Positions 36,501 to 48,661 of a DNA stretch of 64,000 nucleotides are shown piece by piece. The position numbers and the translations under genes were made by a program. The notes under the pieces are model-generated. The model did no database searches and was not told the DNA's origin. It worked only from the letters and a program-made list of their open reading frames with translations. Position 1 is the first letter of the stretch. Every line of letters starts with the position of its first letter. This stretch comes from Aquila chrysaetos chrysaetos (Eukaryota > Chordata > Aves > Accipitriformes > Accipitridae), in the NCBI RefSeq assembly GCF_900496995.4, contig NC_044019.1, positions 1,550,001 to 1,614,000 of the forward strand, in the 5' to 3' direction.

Positions 36501-39500
36501 GTTTTTTAATATAACCATCAATGCAAAGAATTGTGACTTCCAGAACAAGCTACTGAAACATTTTTAAGAGCAATGTTTGGATTGCTTAACATGTCTCCTT
36601 AATATTATGATATAGTGGACAAAGCATCTTAACATAGCAAATCCTCTGAAAAATCTGTGGTGTTTTAGTCTGTGTTTATTGACTGAAGAATAGAAGAAGT
36701 TGTCATTACAAAGCACTCCACTTCTGAAATCCAATTTCTGAAAACTTTCTCTTTGACAGGATGAAAAAGCTGGAGATAGTGATGCTGAAGAAGCAGAAAT
36801 GAGTGATGAAGAAGAACTGCTGAGACATAGACGGGGCTTGAAGAAAAAATTGTAAGTACATCTTTATTGTGTATTAATTGCCAGACAGAATAGAATATTA
36901 ATAGCACTATAAATTGAGTCTATAATTATTCCCTCCCCAGCTTTAGTATCTGATGTTTATGGTGTTGGCTCCAGCTGTTTTTTTGCTTTGGTGCTGTCAT
37001 GTTGCATGAGTTTAACTGTGTTGCTGGTGGGTTATAGATGATTTCCATTATAATTTTCACTATAGATGGAAATCAAAAGGCCACAATGAAAGCAATGCAA
37101 CATTTTTTTTGACCAAAACAAATGCAGGAGTGCAGAAGTATTGCTTTCATTCCTCCTGTCTTAAGATCTTTATTTGTTTTAGCAAGTAAAACATCTAGTT
37201 GGCAGTTATCATTGCTATCACATTTGGTGGGCAACTGGCAAGGAATCTGGTGGATGATGATAATTTGGGGTGTTGTATGTTGGCAGGCCGTGTATGGAAA
37301 TGTGCAAGAATTCAAGTATTAGTCTTACAAAAAATAAAGATGAATCATGATTTCTCATTTAGGATATGTGTTAATTTTATCTTTTGACATAAATCTTGCT
37401 TTCAGAAGATTTGTTTGATTATTGGTCTACCAAACTGAACTCTTTTAATATTCTTTTATAGAAAACTGCAGGATTTCATGGAAGATGAGGCAGAGCTGTC
37501 AGGGAGTGATGTGGGCAGTGATGATGAATATGATGGTGAAGACCTGGATGAATATGAAGAAGAGATTATTGATGAGGAACTCCCTAATGAAGTGGAATTA
37601 GAAAATCAAATACAGAAATTACACATGTCAGTGACGGTATTAGTATATATTTGTATGTGTGAAGTCATGGCTCTTGGGTATAAACTGGACTAACCTCCTC
37701 CCTTTTTCCTGTGTTGATAGGAAGGCAATGCTTGATGATGACAAGCGTCAGTTACGCTTGTACCAGGAGCGATACCTCATTGATGGTGACCTGCATAGTG
37801 ATGGCCCTGGCAGAATGAGGAGATTCAGATGGAAAAACATAGGTGCCTTTCTGATCCATGGTTAATAGATGGGGGTGAAAGATTGGAAAGAGAGTGTGTG
37901 TGTGTATGAAATACCACTCGGTAGTCCTTCAGAAGTAAATAATCTTTCAGAAATAAATTGGGTTGGGGGAGGTCTGGTTTTGGATGGGTTTTTTTGTTTT
38001 GTGTTGGGTTTTTTGGTTTTTTACTAGTCTGCATATTTTATGCCTCCTGTAAAATTAATAGCTAATTTTTTTTTCTTTGTCTAGATTATGCTTCACAGAT
38101 TGACTTGTTTCAGAGAGATTCAGATAATGATGATGAAAATGAACAGTTTGATGAGACAGAAGCAAAATGGAGGAAAGAGCGATTTGAACGAGAACAGTGG
38201 CTTCGTGAGCAGGTAGGTAATAGTTAGCTTCCAGAATGGCATCTTGCTCGATATTTCTCTATACCATTGCTAGGTGTGAAATTGTTAGTTCCTCAAGTTA
38301 AACTCTGGAAAAAATACCATTCATAAATGTATCTTTGTTTTTCATTGTGAATTCTGCTCTTTCTTTTCTACAAGTATTGTACAGAGAGAGAAACTAATTC
38401 AGAAGGGAGAGGCAGAACAACTATGTTCTGAAATAAGTCGGCTTCAAAGCTGAAATAAGTCTCTTATGCTGGGAGCATACCTTCAAGTTTTAGAAGTTTC
38501 AGTATTAGGTCAGCTTTGTCAGCTGAATGTGATAGTACAGGTTTGCTGTTCATTAATAGAACAAGGGTGATAAAGTGTCTAAGAAATTGCAATAAACTTT
38601 TACAGTAGCAAGTAAATCAAAAAGACTTAATTTACATAATGAAAGGACTTGGTCTACTTAAAGTACTGAATGAAACGTTCATTCTTAATTTTAACTTTTT
38701 CAATTTTATGAAGTGTCTTCTCTCTACTACAGAAGGAAAAAAATAAAGAGCAGGAGGAGGAAGAAGAAGAAATCGGTGAAGACAGCCAATTCATGAAACT
38801 AGCAAAAAAAGTAACTGCTAAGTCTCTACAGAAGAAAGGTAAGCTTACTTTTTATTGAAGTGACAGTCAAGTAAGAGAAAGCTTAAATTCCAGTCATCAC
38901 TTGTAGTTTCCGTTGAAGCAGGCCACAGATCAGAAAACTCCAGTGTCTAGTTTTCTTACAGCAGTCTGAGCTCATGTCTTCCAGAACTTGAAAGGCTAAA
39001 GGTATAAAAGCATTGAAAATATGCAACTGCAAGGTTGATGCTAATTGTGTGTATTTGCTTAATAAAATAGTATGCTACTTCTTGGGAAAAAAGTTGTAGA
39101 GTGGAAATAAATTCCTCTATGAGCCATACAACTGATGATGTAAAGGAATTTGATGCAGATTTCTGGGCCCCCCCCCCCCCCCCCCCCCAGTGTTTGGTGT
39201 CTGTTGTCAATTCCAAGTTCTTCAGTTTGATATAAAATTATATTCCTTCAAATTAAATTCAGAAACTGGCATTTTCCTCTGTCTCTTCTAGCAAGCCAAG
39301 CAGTAGTGGTACAAGACACAACACTATTACCCAGGAACCCGTTTGAAACATTCAGACCTGCCAGTGACATCCAGGTTGGTAATGGTTCTGAAAAATGGTA
39401 TTTCCAAACTGCATCTGTAGAACACAGCAAAGTCAGCTGACCCTAGATTCTGGCCATTTCTGGTTTGTATGGTAGTGAGTAACATTTCGGTAGGGAGTAG

Positions 39501-40066
39501 TCTTTTCTATTAAGAGTAACCTACTAAAAGAGCTGTCTTGTTCATGTGAGTGGTTTAATGCAGCATTTCTTTGTTCTTCAGATAAAAAATGGGTCTCTCT
39601 TGAACAGACCTAAAGCTGTCCTTCAGAAGCTAGCAGCAATGTCAGATCTTAATCCAAATGCACCTCGAAATTCAAGGAACTTTGTCTTTCATACACTTTC
39701 CCCAGACAAGAGTGAAGAGGCAAAGGAGAAATCAAAACTTCAGGTAAAGAGTTGTGTGGAATGTGCTGCCAATTGTGTAGATTGTTTAAATGTACAGGCA
39801 CTAAGCACTGCCAAGTAGTTAAGAGCACTGCTGTTTTAAATATTCTCTATGATTTCCTAGTATGTGCTCCCACACCAAATGAAATTCTGAATTATCAGAG
39901 AATTAACTTTTTGGAGATTTTGTACATTCTAATGTATTCTACTCCCCTGTAGGTGAAGAAAAGAGGTCCTACTGCAGTAATAACATCTCTGGCCAAACGG
40001 CCCAGGGTAGACAGCACAGAGGAATCAAGTCAAAGTCGAAGTATATTCCAGTACTTGGAGAGCTGA
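24510..40066 (+). CDS. CLSPN: CLSPN (claspin), complete, 25 coding exons
   Basis: Exons: 24510-24530, 25647-25776, 26357-26811, 27512-27676, 28042-28131, 28382-28454, 28978-29086, 29756-30312, 31346-31537, 32413-32600, 33145-33347, 33636-33700, 34106-34311, 34794-34954, 35051-35277, 35514-35628, 36352-36433, 36760-36851, 37462-37626, 37721-37842, 38085-38212, 38733-38838, 39292-39374, 39582-39743, 39953-40066. They total 4,011 nt: 1,336 codons plus TGA (human 1,339). Claspin is the fork-bound adaptor through which ATR activates CHK1, and it supports normal fork speed with TIMELESS-TIPIN. Visible motifs: beta-TrCP phosphodegron DSGQGS (26-31), PIP-like SIHDFF followed by a basic patch (326-337), acidic EEE tract, three CHK1-binding repeats (about 904-985), conserved LRLYQERY...FRWKNI block (exon 20), C-terminal [10 protein letters not shown]. 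The N terminus (MEAAPAE) differs from mammals. All introns are GT-AG, and phases agree at every junction. Confidence 0.97.
24765..24783 (+). promoter_or_regulatory. ZNF143/SBS-type site in CLSPN intron 1
   Basis: ACTACACTTCCCAGCGTGC closely matches the long ZNF143 (Staf) consensus ACTACAATTCCCAGCATGC, including the ACTACA submotif recognised at THAP11/ZNF143 promoters. It lies 255 bases downstream of the CLSPN start codon, inside the CpG island. Such sites usually sit close to a TSS, so an alternative downstream start is possible. Confidence 0.65.
24816..24954 (+). repeat. Duplicated array of four GGTGCATGC(C/T)GGG elements
   Basis: Four copies start at 24816, 24860, 24896 and 24939. They alternate between GGTGCATGCCGGGAAGG and GGTGCATGCTGGGGGC, so the true unit is about 80 bases repeated twice. 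Reverse-complemented, each contains CCRGCATGC, the second half of the ZNF143-type site at 24765, so the array is a candidate multi-site regulatory element. Confidence 0.75.
35120..35628 (+). other. CLSPN: CLSPN exons 15-16: CHK1-binding domain (three CKB motifs)
   Basis: Exon 15 encodes [12 protein letters not shown] (904-915) and [12 protein letters not shown] (933-944). Exon 16 encodes [12 protein letters not shown] (971-982). These correspond to the human repeats phosphorylated at T916, S945 and S982, which dock on the CHK1 kinase domain. The phospho-acceptors here would be S912, S941 and S979, so the first site is Ser rather than Thr. Exon 16 is preceded by a TAGCAG tandem acceptor (35511-35516), which would add or remove one residue between motifs 2 and 3. 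Confidence 0.9.
39168..39188. repeat. Poly-C run in CLSPN intron 22
   Basis: An uninterrupted run of 21 C on the plus strand in otherwise A/T-rich intron sequence. Runs of this length are mutable and are often miscounted by sequencing, so the length may not be exact. Confidence 0.85.
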
Positions 40067-41310
40067 ATGTTGCTTTTTAAGGCCAGAGGTTGTATCTTGT
40101 CTCTTTGCCAGTTGCGGTTTGTTTTGCAACTCTGCCAGCAGTCATCAGGAAGGTAAACAAATTGCTGTACATTCTCAAGCTGCCACTTAATTCACGAGTT
40201 ACAGTAATTTCCAGGCAATGGTCATGTTTATTCACCCTTTGTTTTTTCTCGGTGCTCCGTGGCAAATGAGAGCACAAAATCCATGCTTGGTTTGGAATGA
40301 AATGCTAACTTGGTCTTTCCCAAGCATTAAGGAAACTTACACTACTGTATACTGTCCTTGCAGAATCTCGCTTTTCAGTGGTATCAGTTCCATCTGAAAA
40401 TACCGTTCGTGTGACAGGTATGATGCAGAAATGCTGCAGTTAGCTTAAAGCACAGATGGAGGAGGTATTTCTGCAGTTTTGGGTAAGAAGAAAGCAGTGT
40501 TAACTATGGCAGGACAGATGTTGTTTACACTTGCAGTACGAAGTTAGCTATGAATTCCTCCAATGCCTTGTTTAATGTTAAGCATTTATTAGCTTGACAT
40601 TTTAAGAAGCTCTAATGTATGTTTGAAATGTATACTTTTAAAGAAGGTCCCAGTCTTCTATGAGACAGTACAATAAGGATTTCTTTCCGAGTTTTTATTG
40701 CTGTTTAAATTCTTATGCATATGAATGTGCATATGTGGAGAGGGAAGAGCGTGAATAACAGACGTAGGAGAGGAAAAGAAGGTGTGTTGAGGTTTTTTAT
40801 TTGATTATTTTAGGGGGGAGTTGTTTGATTTGTTTTGCCCAGCTGAAGACTCTTAAATCATCCATTCCGTTGTTTTCATGCAAGCTGCACTCATCCAAGA
40901 GAAAACATCCATTTCTGACCAGCTAGTAATGAAAAGCCTTCTCTAGAATGAGGAAATTAGGTAATAAGAAACGATCATTCACAACTATTCTAAATAGCGT
41001 GAAAAGAAACTTGAGACAGAATATACAGCGTTTCTGACGCTTCTGATTGAGAGTTGAATGTGTTAAAGTAGAGACCAGATAATGGTAAGACAGTGGCCTG
41101 CTCTGTAAAACTAAAGATCTTTCTAGGACTTGATGTCACATACTTAGGTTGCCAACTCTGTCAGAGAAGTATCCTGAACTGTAAATTTTGTTACATCATA
41201 AGCATACGCCTGGTGTGCTACATGTAAAATATTTTACTGTATATTATGTTTATAAAGAATTATGGTACTAATTGGAGTGCAATTTTACAATAAAACATGT
41301 TTTTAATTTT
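40067..41310 (+). other. CLSPN: CLSPN 3' UTR
   Basis: Continuous A/T-rich sequence after the CLSPN stop with no further open reading frame, ending shortly after AATAAA at 41289-41294. A T/G-rich stretch follows (about 41340-41410), as expected of a downstream element. Confidence 0.75.
41289..41294 (+). terminator. CLSPN: CLSPN polyadenylation signal
   Basis: AATAAA in the context TTTTACAATAAAACATG, with GTTGTGTGTATGTGTTTGG-type GU-rich sequence about 55-70 bases downstream. It is the best signal found in the 1.4 kb after the stop codon. Confidence 0.7.
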
Positions 41311-44300
41311 GGAGGCAGTTGGAATTAATTTACAGGATTTCACTCAGTTGTGTGTATGTGTTTGGTGGTTTTTCCAAAATGTTTGTCTATCATTTTTTTT
41401 TTTTTTCATTGCTGCTTTTCTTTTGTAGCCACAACTAAGCCCTTCACTAGGAGCAGCTGCAAGAATATTGGACTACAACAAAAACAACCCCCCTATGTTT
41501 ATTGGAGTGTAAATTCTTAAGTCCTCAAGTCTTCCGCTTCAGTTTGCATAAAATTCTTGGCCCTAAGAATATGTTTCTTCTTACTGATTCAGTAGTTTTG
41601 GTTTTTTTAGTTCCTAGACAAAACTTGCTTTATCTTTGGCTTGAGATGTGCCTATTTCAGTTCATTCTAGCAATTCTAATAATTAGTACACCTGGATTTG
41701 GGATGGGAAGTTCAGGGAAGAGAATGAAGGAGGAAAGGTCGTTTATCAGATGTTTCTTGAAGAACAGCATAACTGAAATAAGATATCTGAATATCCAGTT
41801 AATTCTCTATCATGGTGTTTGCACTGATTTGTAAGTTGTACTAATTCAGCACAGACTTACTGGACAAAAACATTCGAAGCTGCAAAATTCAGCACCTTCT
41901 TGTAATTTTGCTAACACTGCCTGCCACTAGAGAGCAGCAAGAGAATGTTCTTCCTCTAGCAAAAGGGGACAAGAATGATTAAAGCTTAAACTATACTCTG
42001 ACTCAAGGGGAAATTCTTATAGTTTTCCATGCTCTATGGCATTGCAAAGGATTAAATCTATATAGACCTATAATTGCTACATTTTTGCATTAGAAGGTAG
42101 TAGCTTGAAGAGCACCTTTAGAGGGTTGGCTTTGTCCTGGTGGTCTTACTAGCCTTTCCTCAGCACTTGCTAGCCACAGCCGTGGCATTTATTTCTTTTT
42201 CGCTTTAAAATTTTCCCTTCAAAATACTTTTTGCTTGTTCCAGAACCAAGAATAGAAAAATATTGTTGAGCCTGAAGAACTTATAAATTGAAATACATAG
42301 GATGGGAAGATTTCTGGCTACTGTGGTTCAGAAACATTTCCCCCAAAACAACCTTTCAGGAGTTCAGGGTTTGCGAAATGCTGCTGGTAAGCACTACGCC
42401 GCACCCCAGAAATTTCTTGCAGGGGAATATATTCTATGCCGTGTTCTGAGGAGGCAGTGGTAGGAGGCCGGGGGGAGTCCCATAAGAGCTGAAATCTCAA
42501 TAGCAGGAGGGGTTGAACCACGTGCTGAGATGCTGCTGCTGCTACTTCTTATTGTGCCAGACTCCATCTTCCCACGAGGGATGAGAGCTGCGGGTTTGGG
42601 TCTGACCCTCGCCTGTGCTCCCACCTGTGCTGCTGACCTTTTCTCATCCCTGCGGCCGGCTCTTCTAGGGCTGCCCCCCACCCCACCTCTCGTCTGGCAC
42701 ATTAACTCAGCTTTGGCTTCTCATTTTCAAGTATCGATTCAGCTCACCCCTCCTGGCACTGAGATGATGCTGCTGTGCTAACAGAGAGAAAAATCCCCCT
42801 GTTGCTGCTGGAAGTGCCAAGAGTGGTCTGGTGCTGGCCAGGCCAGCTGGGAAGGAAGGATCGACTAAGGGTCGAGGCAGAGAGGGGTGACAGGGTGGGA
42901 ATGAGGGTCCTGTGCACAGCCCCGGGGCAGCGGTGCACCTCAGCCTGTGCAGAAACAGTCTCTGCGGGGCTGTCCTGGGCTGAAGGAAGAGCTCCTTCTG
43001 CTTCGCTCACTGCTTTTCCCCTTTAATCACATCTTGGGCTAACCACTAGCAGTTACAGCTGAGAGTCAGGATGGGTGATGGTTGGTTTTAGCTTTGCATG
43101 AAATGCAAAAGTGGCTGCACCTTGGTAGGACACCAGGGTTTTCATCTGAGTTAGGCAGCTGTAATAACTACATGTCTCTGTGCCTCAGTTTCCCTTACCT
43201 GCACGAGGGACAGGAGGAATAAAACCTTTTGGCTCTCAGCTCCAGATCCTAGGCTGTACTGCAGGAGCCTTGATGAGAGGAGTGCTGCTAAGTATGCAAG
43301 GTTACCTGCTGAGTTTGTGGGGAGAACGAGCTCTTAGGAACCTAAATGATAGTGAAGAAATTAAAAAAGAACTTATAAGCAGAGGAAGGAACGGCCTTTG
43401 GTCTGTGTTAAAGGTTAACATTGCAGACACGTTTATAATCATAGCTCTCACCACCCCACAGCTCCTCGGGGGCTCAAGGCAGTCACTGAATTATGTTTTC
43501 TTTTCCCTTTTTTTTTTTTTTTCCTTTTTGCCAAGAGATTGAAAGGGGGAGAGAAAAAAAACTATTTGTTTGTCTTGTCTAATTTAATTTATGTTATTTA
43601 TCAAATAGACAGGTTATTTGGGAAACCAGATGGACCCAGGCTAAAATCATCTGTATTTCCAACATGTGAAAAATTATGTCGGAGTGGACACATGAAAAGA
43701 AGCGTGCTGTATGTTTTGTGTGCGCTTATCACGTGAGCTTCTGCACCTCATCTGTCCTGGACCTTTAATCAGTTGTCCCAGACCCAATATGAGGGTTAAA
43801 GGACAAAAAGACCCCCAGGCATCCACGCAAATGCGGACGGGGAGGGTGTCTTCCAGAGCAGCCGTGTCACAATTATTTACCCTCTCTGGCTTTCAACCTG
43901 CTCGTTAACTGGTGCATCCTTTCTCCAGAAGTGATGAATGGGGCACATTTTTGGGCCCATGGAAACGTCTTTACCACGTACTTGGTTTTGGAGCGGAGCA
44001 GGTGATGTTTTCAGTATCTTTCTTTTCCTTTGCATTCTCCATTAATAGAAAAGGAAACGGAAGACAGAGAACAGCAGAAATAGGCAGGAACAGCTATAGT
44101 CTAACTGAAATGGAGTAGATAATTCAAGAAATACAGCAATACAATGTAAGAATATAGTAAAAGAAAACAAGACCCCTCTATTACTCACAGGCAAGTGCTT
44201 TTCTCCCTAAGAAGGAAAAGACAACAGCAGAGAGGGGAAAAAAAACCCCACCCTGCAGCACTGATAATGCAAAGGTGTTGCCTTGTGCAGGTAGGAGCGA

Positions 44301-44815
44301 GCCGGTGGCGCAGAGCCGGCGTGGAGGATGGCTGGCCGGGCTCGGTGCAGGGTCCCCTCCTCGCCTGTCCCTGTGGCCGTTGCTCCTGCTGCATTAACCT
44401 GCCGGGGCAGAGCTTGGGGCTGCTGCATCCATCTCAGCTAGCACCGGGGTCCTGATGAAGTTCCTCCTGCAAGGGAGCAGTCCTAGCACGCCTCTGGTGC
44501 CTGCGCTTAATTAATGATCTGAAATCAAATGGGAAATTGAAACTTGGCAAAGACCTTCCCTCCCTGGCACCCACTGGGCAGCTGCGAGGGGCTGTGCAGG
44601 GGTGGGACATCCCGACTGCTGCTTTACTACCAAGAGCTGAGCCTGAAGCAGCCCCCCCTCACCGGCCTTCCCTGCGCCCCGGCCCCCCACCACCCTGGGG
44701 CAGGAGCCCGGCGGCCGGAGCAGAGCCGTGGGGGCTCCTGGCTGGGCAGAGTCTGGCCAAGCTCGTGACATGGGAAATAGCTCTGTCTGAGACTTGCAGC
44801 GGGGCTGGGTTTATT
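41311..44815. other. Intergenic, left part of the CLSPN-C1orf216 gap
   Basis: A mixture of A/T-rich (to about 42.4 kb) and GC-richer DNA. The plus-strand ORF at 42530-42781 begins with a leucine run and ORFs at 43180-43542 and elsewhere are open, but none resembles a known family or has partner splice sites I can join. A T run lies at about 43507-43522. Confidence 0.5.
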
Positions 44816-45195
44816 AGGTGACCTGTAAAGCAAAAGTTTCATTCTATATTAACTATTAGTCATTAATATTAATTATAACATTGCATGTGCTCTGTGTGGA
44901 CAGATGTTCAGTCCTTGGGGGTTATTATTTTCTCTTGTATCATCCAGAAGCCCAATTTATGGCTAACTCCAGCTATGCTTCTCCAGGCAGCAGAGATCTA
45001 AACCAGCTGTAATTAAAGAAAATGACATAAAAGATTGCAGCACAGGGGGGAGGGGTGAGAAGTAAATCTTACAGCTTTGCAAGAGATTAATTTTATTTTT
45101 AGCTAATATTTTTTTCTCTGCTCCTCAAGGCTGTTTTCATGCAACATGCTCTGTGCTGCTTCCCTTACAGTGGCCCATTGATTTTCAATAGTTGA
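44816..45195. promoter_or_regulatory. AT-rich island, candidate conserved non-coding element
   Basis: An abrupt drop in GC within a GC-rich gap. It is dense in homeodomain-type words: ATTAATATTAATTATAAC around 44860-44877, GTAATTAAAG around 45009, GATTAATTTTATT around 45085. It also contains the short palindrome ATTGA-TTT-TCAAT around 45176-45189. There is no coding potential. This compositional signature in compact avian DNA often marks enhancers; without alignment this is inference. Confidence 0.4.
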
Positions 45196-45862
45196 TGATG
45201 TTTGTGCACGCGGTGATGGAGGATCAGTATCCGAGAGGCGTGTTCCCTTTGGAGGGTGAGACATGCACGCGTGCACCCACCCGACACCCCAAAAGCCGCT
45301 TGCAGCATCCAGACCCTCACCTCTGCCATGGGGGATGCTGCAGAGAGCCCGGACGTCCCGCTGCATCCTGGCATGCCTGGTTGTGGCCGCTGTGCCATGC
45401 CATGCCTTGCTCAGCCTCAGGGTCCCGGCTGGAGGATGGCGTGGGCCAGCGTGGCAGCATCTTTCTGCGCTGCCTAATTTCCAGCCACCATGGTTCATGG
45501 AGACTTGTTTCTGTGCAGGAAGAATAATTAACTACCGAGGTGCTAACGCCACCTCACCGGCTGCTCAGGATCTGCAGATGTGGTATTTCCACATTCCTAT
45601 TTTTACACGAAGCCTGAAGGGGGGCTTTGAAAACCCCCAGCCTTTCACAATTAAACACCAGATTAGAAAAAATGGCTTTTCCTTCCTGCTTCCCAACCCA
45701 GCAAGCCTGGATGGTGCACAGGGGCCCAATCCTGCCCCGTGCAGCCCCATCCCTGCCTCGGCATGCGAGGTGCGGGAGCTGCCGTTTTGCCTCGCTTTTT
45801 TCCCTGTCACAGCTCCAGGCTTGTGCGGTGGCAGTGTGGGACGGAGCCACTGCTTGAGTCTT

Positions 45863-45938
45863 CTGTGGGACGGCTCGCCGAGGCACCCCGAGTCTCCCAG
45901 CCGGCGGGCTCAGGGTGCCTCGGCGAGCCGCCCCACAG
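45863..45938. repeat. 26-bp near-perfect inverted repeat with 24-base loop
   Basis: The left arm at 45863-45888 (CTGTGGGA, CGGCTCGCCG, AGGCACCC) and right arm at 45913-45938 are reverse complements at 25 of 26 positions. The only mismatch is A45870 against C45931. The loop is 24 bases. The arms are GC-rich and would make a very stable hairpin in DNA or RNA. No gene is attached on either strand. Confidence 0.9.
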
Positions 45939-48642
45939 CAGCAGCGCAGTCGGGGACCCACGTAGAGGTTTTGGCATCCAGGATGTTTCCCATCCTGGCT
46001 CTGGTGGCAAAGCAGTCATCACCACAGCCGGCAACTCCGGCGGGATGCACATCCCAGCTCCGCTAGCCACGGCTGCAGACGCTCCAACCGAAGGCAATGT
46101 AAAACCATCCAGCCCGCTCATGTAAAGAAGATAATTAAAGCACCAGATAATTATACCTGCCATGTGTTCCCTATTTTGCATGACGTGAGGGAGATGCTCT
46201 CAGTACAAAGCTCTGAGCAAGGCATCCGGGGGGATGATCTCACAGGCAGAGCTGGCCTTATTTTGGTAGCCTTCGCTCCACCTACAGATTTGCTGAGCGT
46301 GTGTGATCTTCAGAGACAGGATGACATGAGCCCCAAAGTATGATAACAGCCCCTGAGGTGTCGCTGCCCTGCTGCAAACAGCCCCCAGCCTGACCCGCCA
46401 CGGTTGCCCCGTCCCATCCCCTTCTGCTGGAAAGGGAAAAGAAAAGGAAGGAAGAAAAGATTAGATGGGGTCAATGCAGTTGGCAAAGACCCCCGAACAT
46501 CTGTAGGGGGCAAAAGCAGGGCTGGAGGAGCTGGATTTGATACTCATCAGCCAGCACTGAGGCCCCAAACCCTATTGAAGTCTGGAGGGGTTGGGATTTA
46601 TCCCTGTGCTGGCTGGGTCTTGTCTGTGGCTCCCACTAAAAGCCTGTGAATGATGCTGTTGGTGTCTCCAGCTTGAAGGGAAACTGGAGATGTCAAAACA
46701 AACCCCATCGCGGTCCTGGCAATGACCCCGGTCCGACATGACCTTGAGAAACTGTCAGGCATCAAAGAAAGGCACAGCAGGGATGTGCCAGGGTTGGCAC
46801 AGCCGAGGCTGGTGCGTGTGGGCTGACGGGTAAGCCGGGCACCGGATCTGCTCCATAAAGCAACAGCTTTGTCCCTAGAGCTGTGCCGCGTTGGCCGCAG
46901 GGTATTTTTATATCAAAGTGCAGGAGCTCGACGGCAAGATCCACACCCAAACTTCTCCGGGTGCGCTGGCGTTGCCCGATCATCCCGCAGCAGGGGCTCG
47001 GCTCCACCGCGTGGTTGCTGTGTCAGCGGAGCTCCCAGAGCCCGTGGCTGCCTGTCCCCGCTGCCAGATGATGGTGAGGATGGCGAGCGGAGGGGGACCA
47101 AATCCCTAGGGCCCCCCCCGGGGCACCCCGTGAGCCTAGCACCAAACTGCCTTCCCCGGCGCTCCTTGGTTTTGCCCCGGGGAGGCTGCCTGGGGCCGCT
47201 AACGAGGGCTCGGGGCTGATGCGGCACCACCGTCCCGGGGTACCGGTGTGAACCCCGGCGCTGGGGGATGAGCAGGAGGGGACATCGCTCCCTGCTCTGC
47301 CGTGGCCCCCCGGGCTCCAGGAGTCAAGGCCGGCAGAGCCGGTGCTGCCAGGAGCCGCGCACGCATCCTGCGAGGGGAAGAGCACCGCTCCCAACATCTG
47401 CTTGGCATTTGTTTGTCTTTCATTCCCATTCCTACCCTGCCTCCCCCCTCCTCTTTCATCCTTCCATCTGTACGGGCCTAAAAATAGGGCCGTAGCCTGA
47501 CTCGATCTGCTCCTCGTCAGCCCTTCGTGACTTCAAGACAGGGAGATCCCGTTTGTGGACCGGCGAGGAGGGGACGGGACCCGCTGGCGTCCCTCCGGTG
47601 TCGCTTTCCTGCCGCAGAACGGCGATGCCGAGCGGCCGCGCCGGGGTCCTCGTGCCCCCTGATTTTTGCTCCACTTGAGCAAACAGACGGGCACTGTTCC
47701 CTGCTCCAAGCCCTGGCCCTGCACACCCAGCTGCTGCGGCGGGGACACCCGCATCCCGCCGGGAAGGAGCCGGTGCCGGCTGCTCTCCCTCCACGCACCC
47801 GACCATGTGCTGCCGCCTTTTCATCCCTCCCACCCTGCCCCGTTCCCACGCTGAGCCCCAGCTTTGTCCGGCCGCCTCTCCTCGTTTCAGGCCATTCATT
47901 TCATATCTGCTTTGAGTTTGCCCCCCCCCCCCCCCGTCCTCCGCTCCATGAAGGCTTCTCTTGTTCTGCGGCAGGCGCAGCTGGGGGGGGGGGGGGGGGG
48001 GGTGAGCCCCATGCCCCCCACTGCGTGACTGCCGTCCTGGCACCCACGCACCGCCGTCCTGGGGATGCTCGGCCACCCTCCGCCAGCCCAGGTTGCCCAC
48101 CCCAGCGGGACGAGGGTCCTGTCCCGGCCGCAGCATCCTTTGGTGGGGACAGCCATGGCAGTCTGGGCTCATTTAACCCGGGACACCAAGTGCAGCCTTC
48201 CTTCCTCCGCACCAGTCCCGAAACACCTCGTCCTGGGCTCACCGAGCCCCGTGTCGGCCCCTGCATCCATACCTGTGCATGGCCCCGCTGCTGCGCCTGG
48301 GGCGGGGGGGGGGCACCGGCTGCCACCCGGCTTTGCAGAGGTGCCCATGTGGCAGGGGAAGAGCAGAAGGGGTGTCCCGCAGCCCCTGGCTCGTGCACCC
48401 CCCAAAAGGTCACTGGGGCTGAGGGAGAGGAGCCACAGGGACCCCCTCGCCACTGGGGCTGCAGAGGGACCTGGCTCTGCCGTCTGGGCTGCTGCGGGGG
48501 TCTCCGTGGGCTGCTCCAGGGGTCCCCATGCCTCCCGCTCCCCAGGCGGGCTCGGCCCCTGAGCCTCTCCTGGGCACGGAGCAGGGTGAGCATCGCTTTG
48601 GCACTTCCCCGTGTCCCCCCGCCCCTTCCCCAAGTCGCTATG

Positions 48643-48661
48643 AATAAATCATTGTTTTATT
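48643..48661. terminator. Back-to-back polyadenylation-like signals
   Basis: AATAAA on the plus strand (48643-48648) is followed 7 bases later by TTTATT (48656-48661), which is AATAAA on the minus strand. A T-rich run follows at about 48677-48702. This could end an unannotated transcript on either strand or be chance. No gene model reaches it. Confidence 0.3.

Noticed and set aside
42530-42781. Small ORF beginning with a leucine run that could suggest a signal peptide
   Set aside because: The leucine run comes from a CTG-rich stretch. There is no homology, no cysteine pattern or family match, and no adjoining exon.
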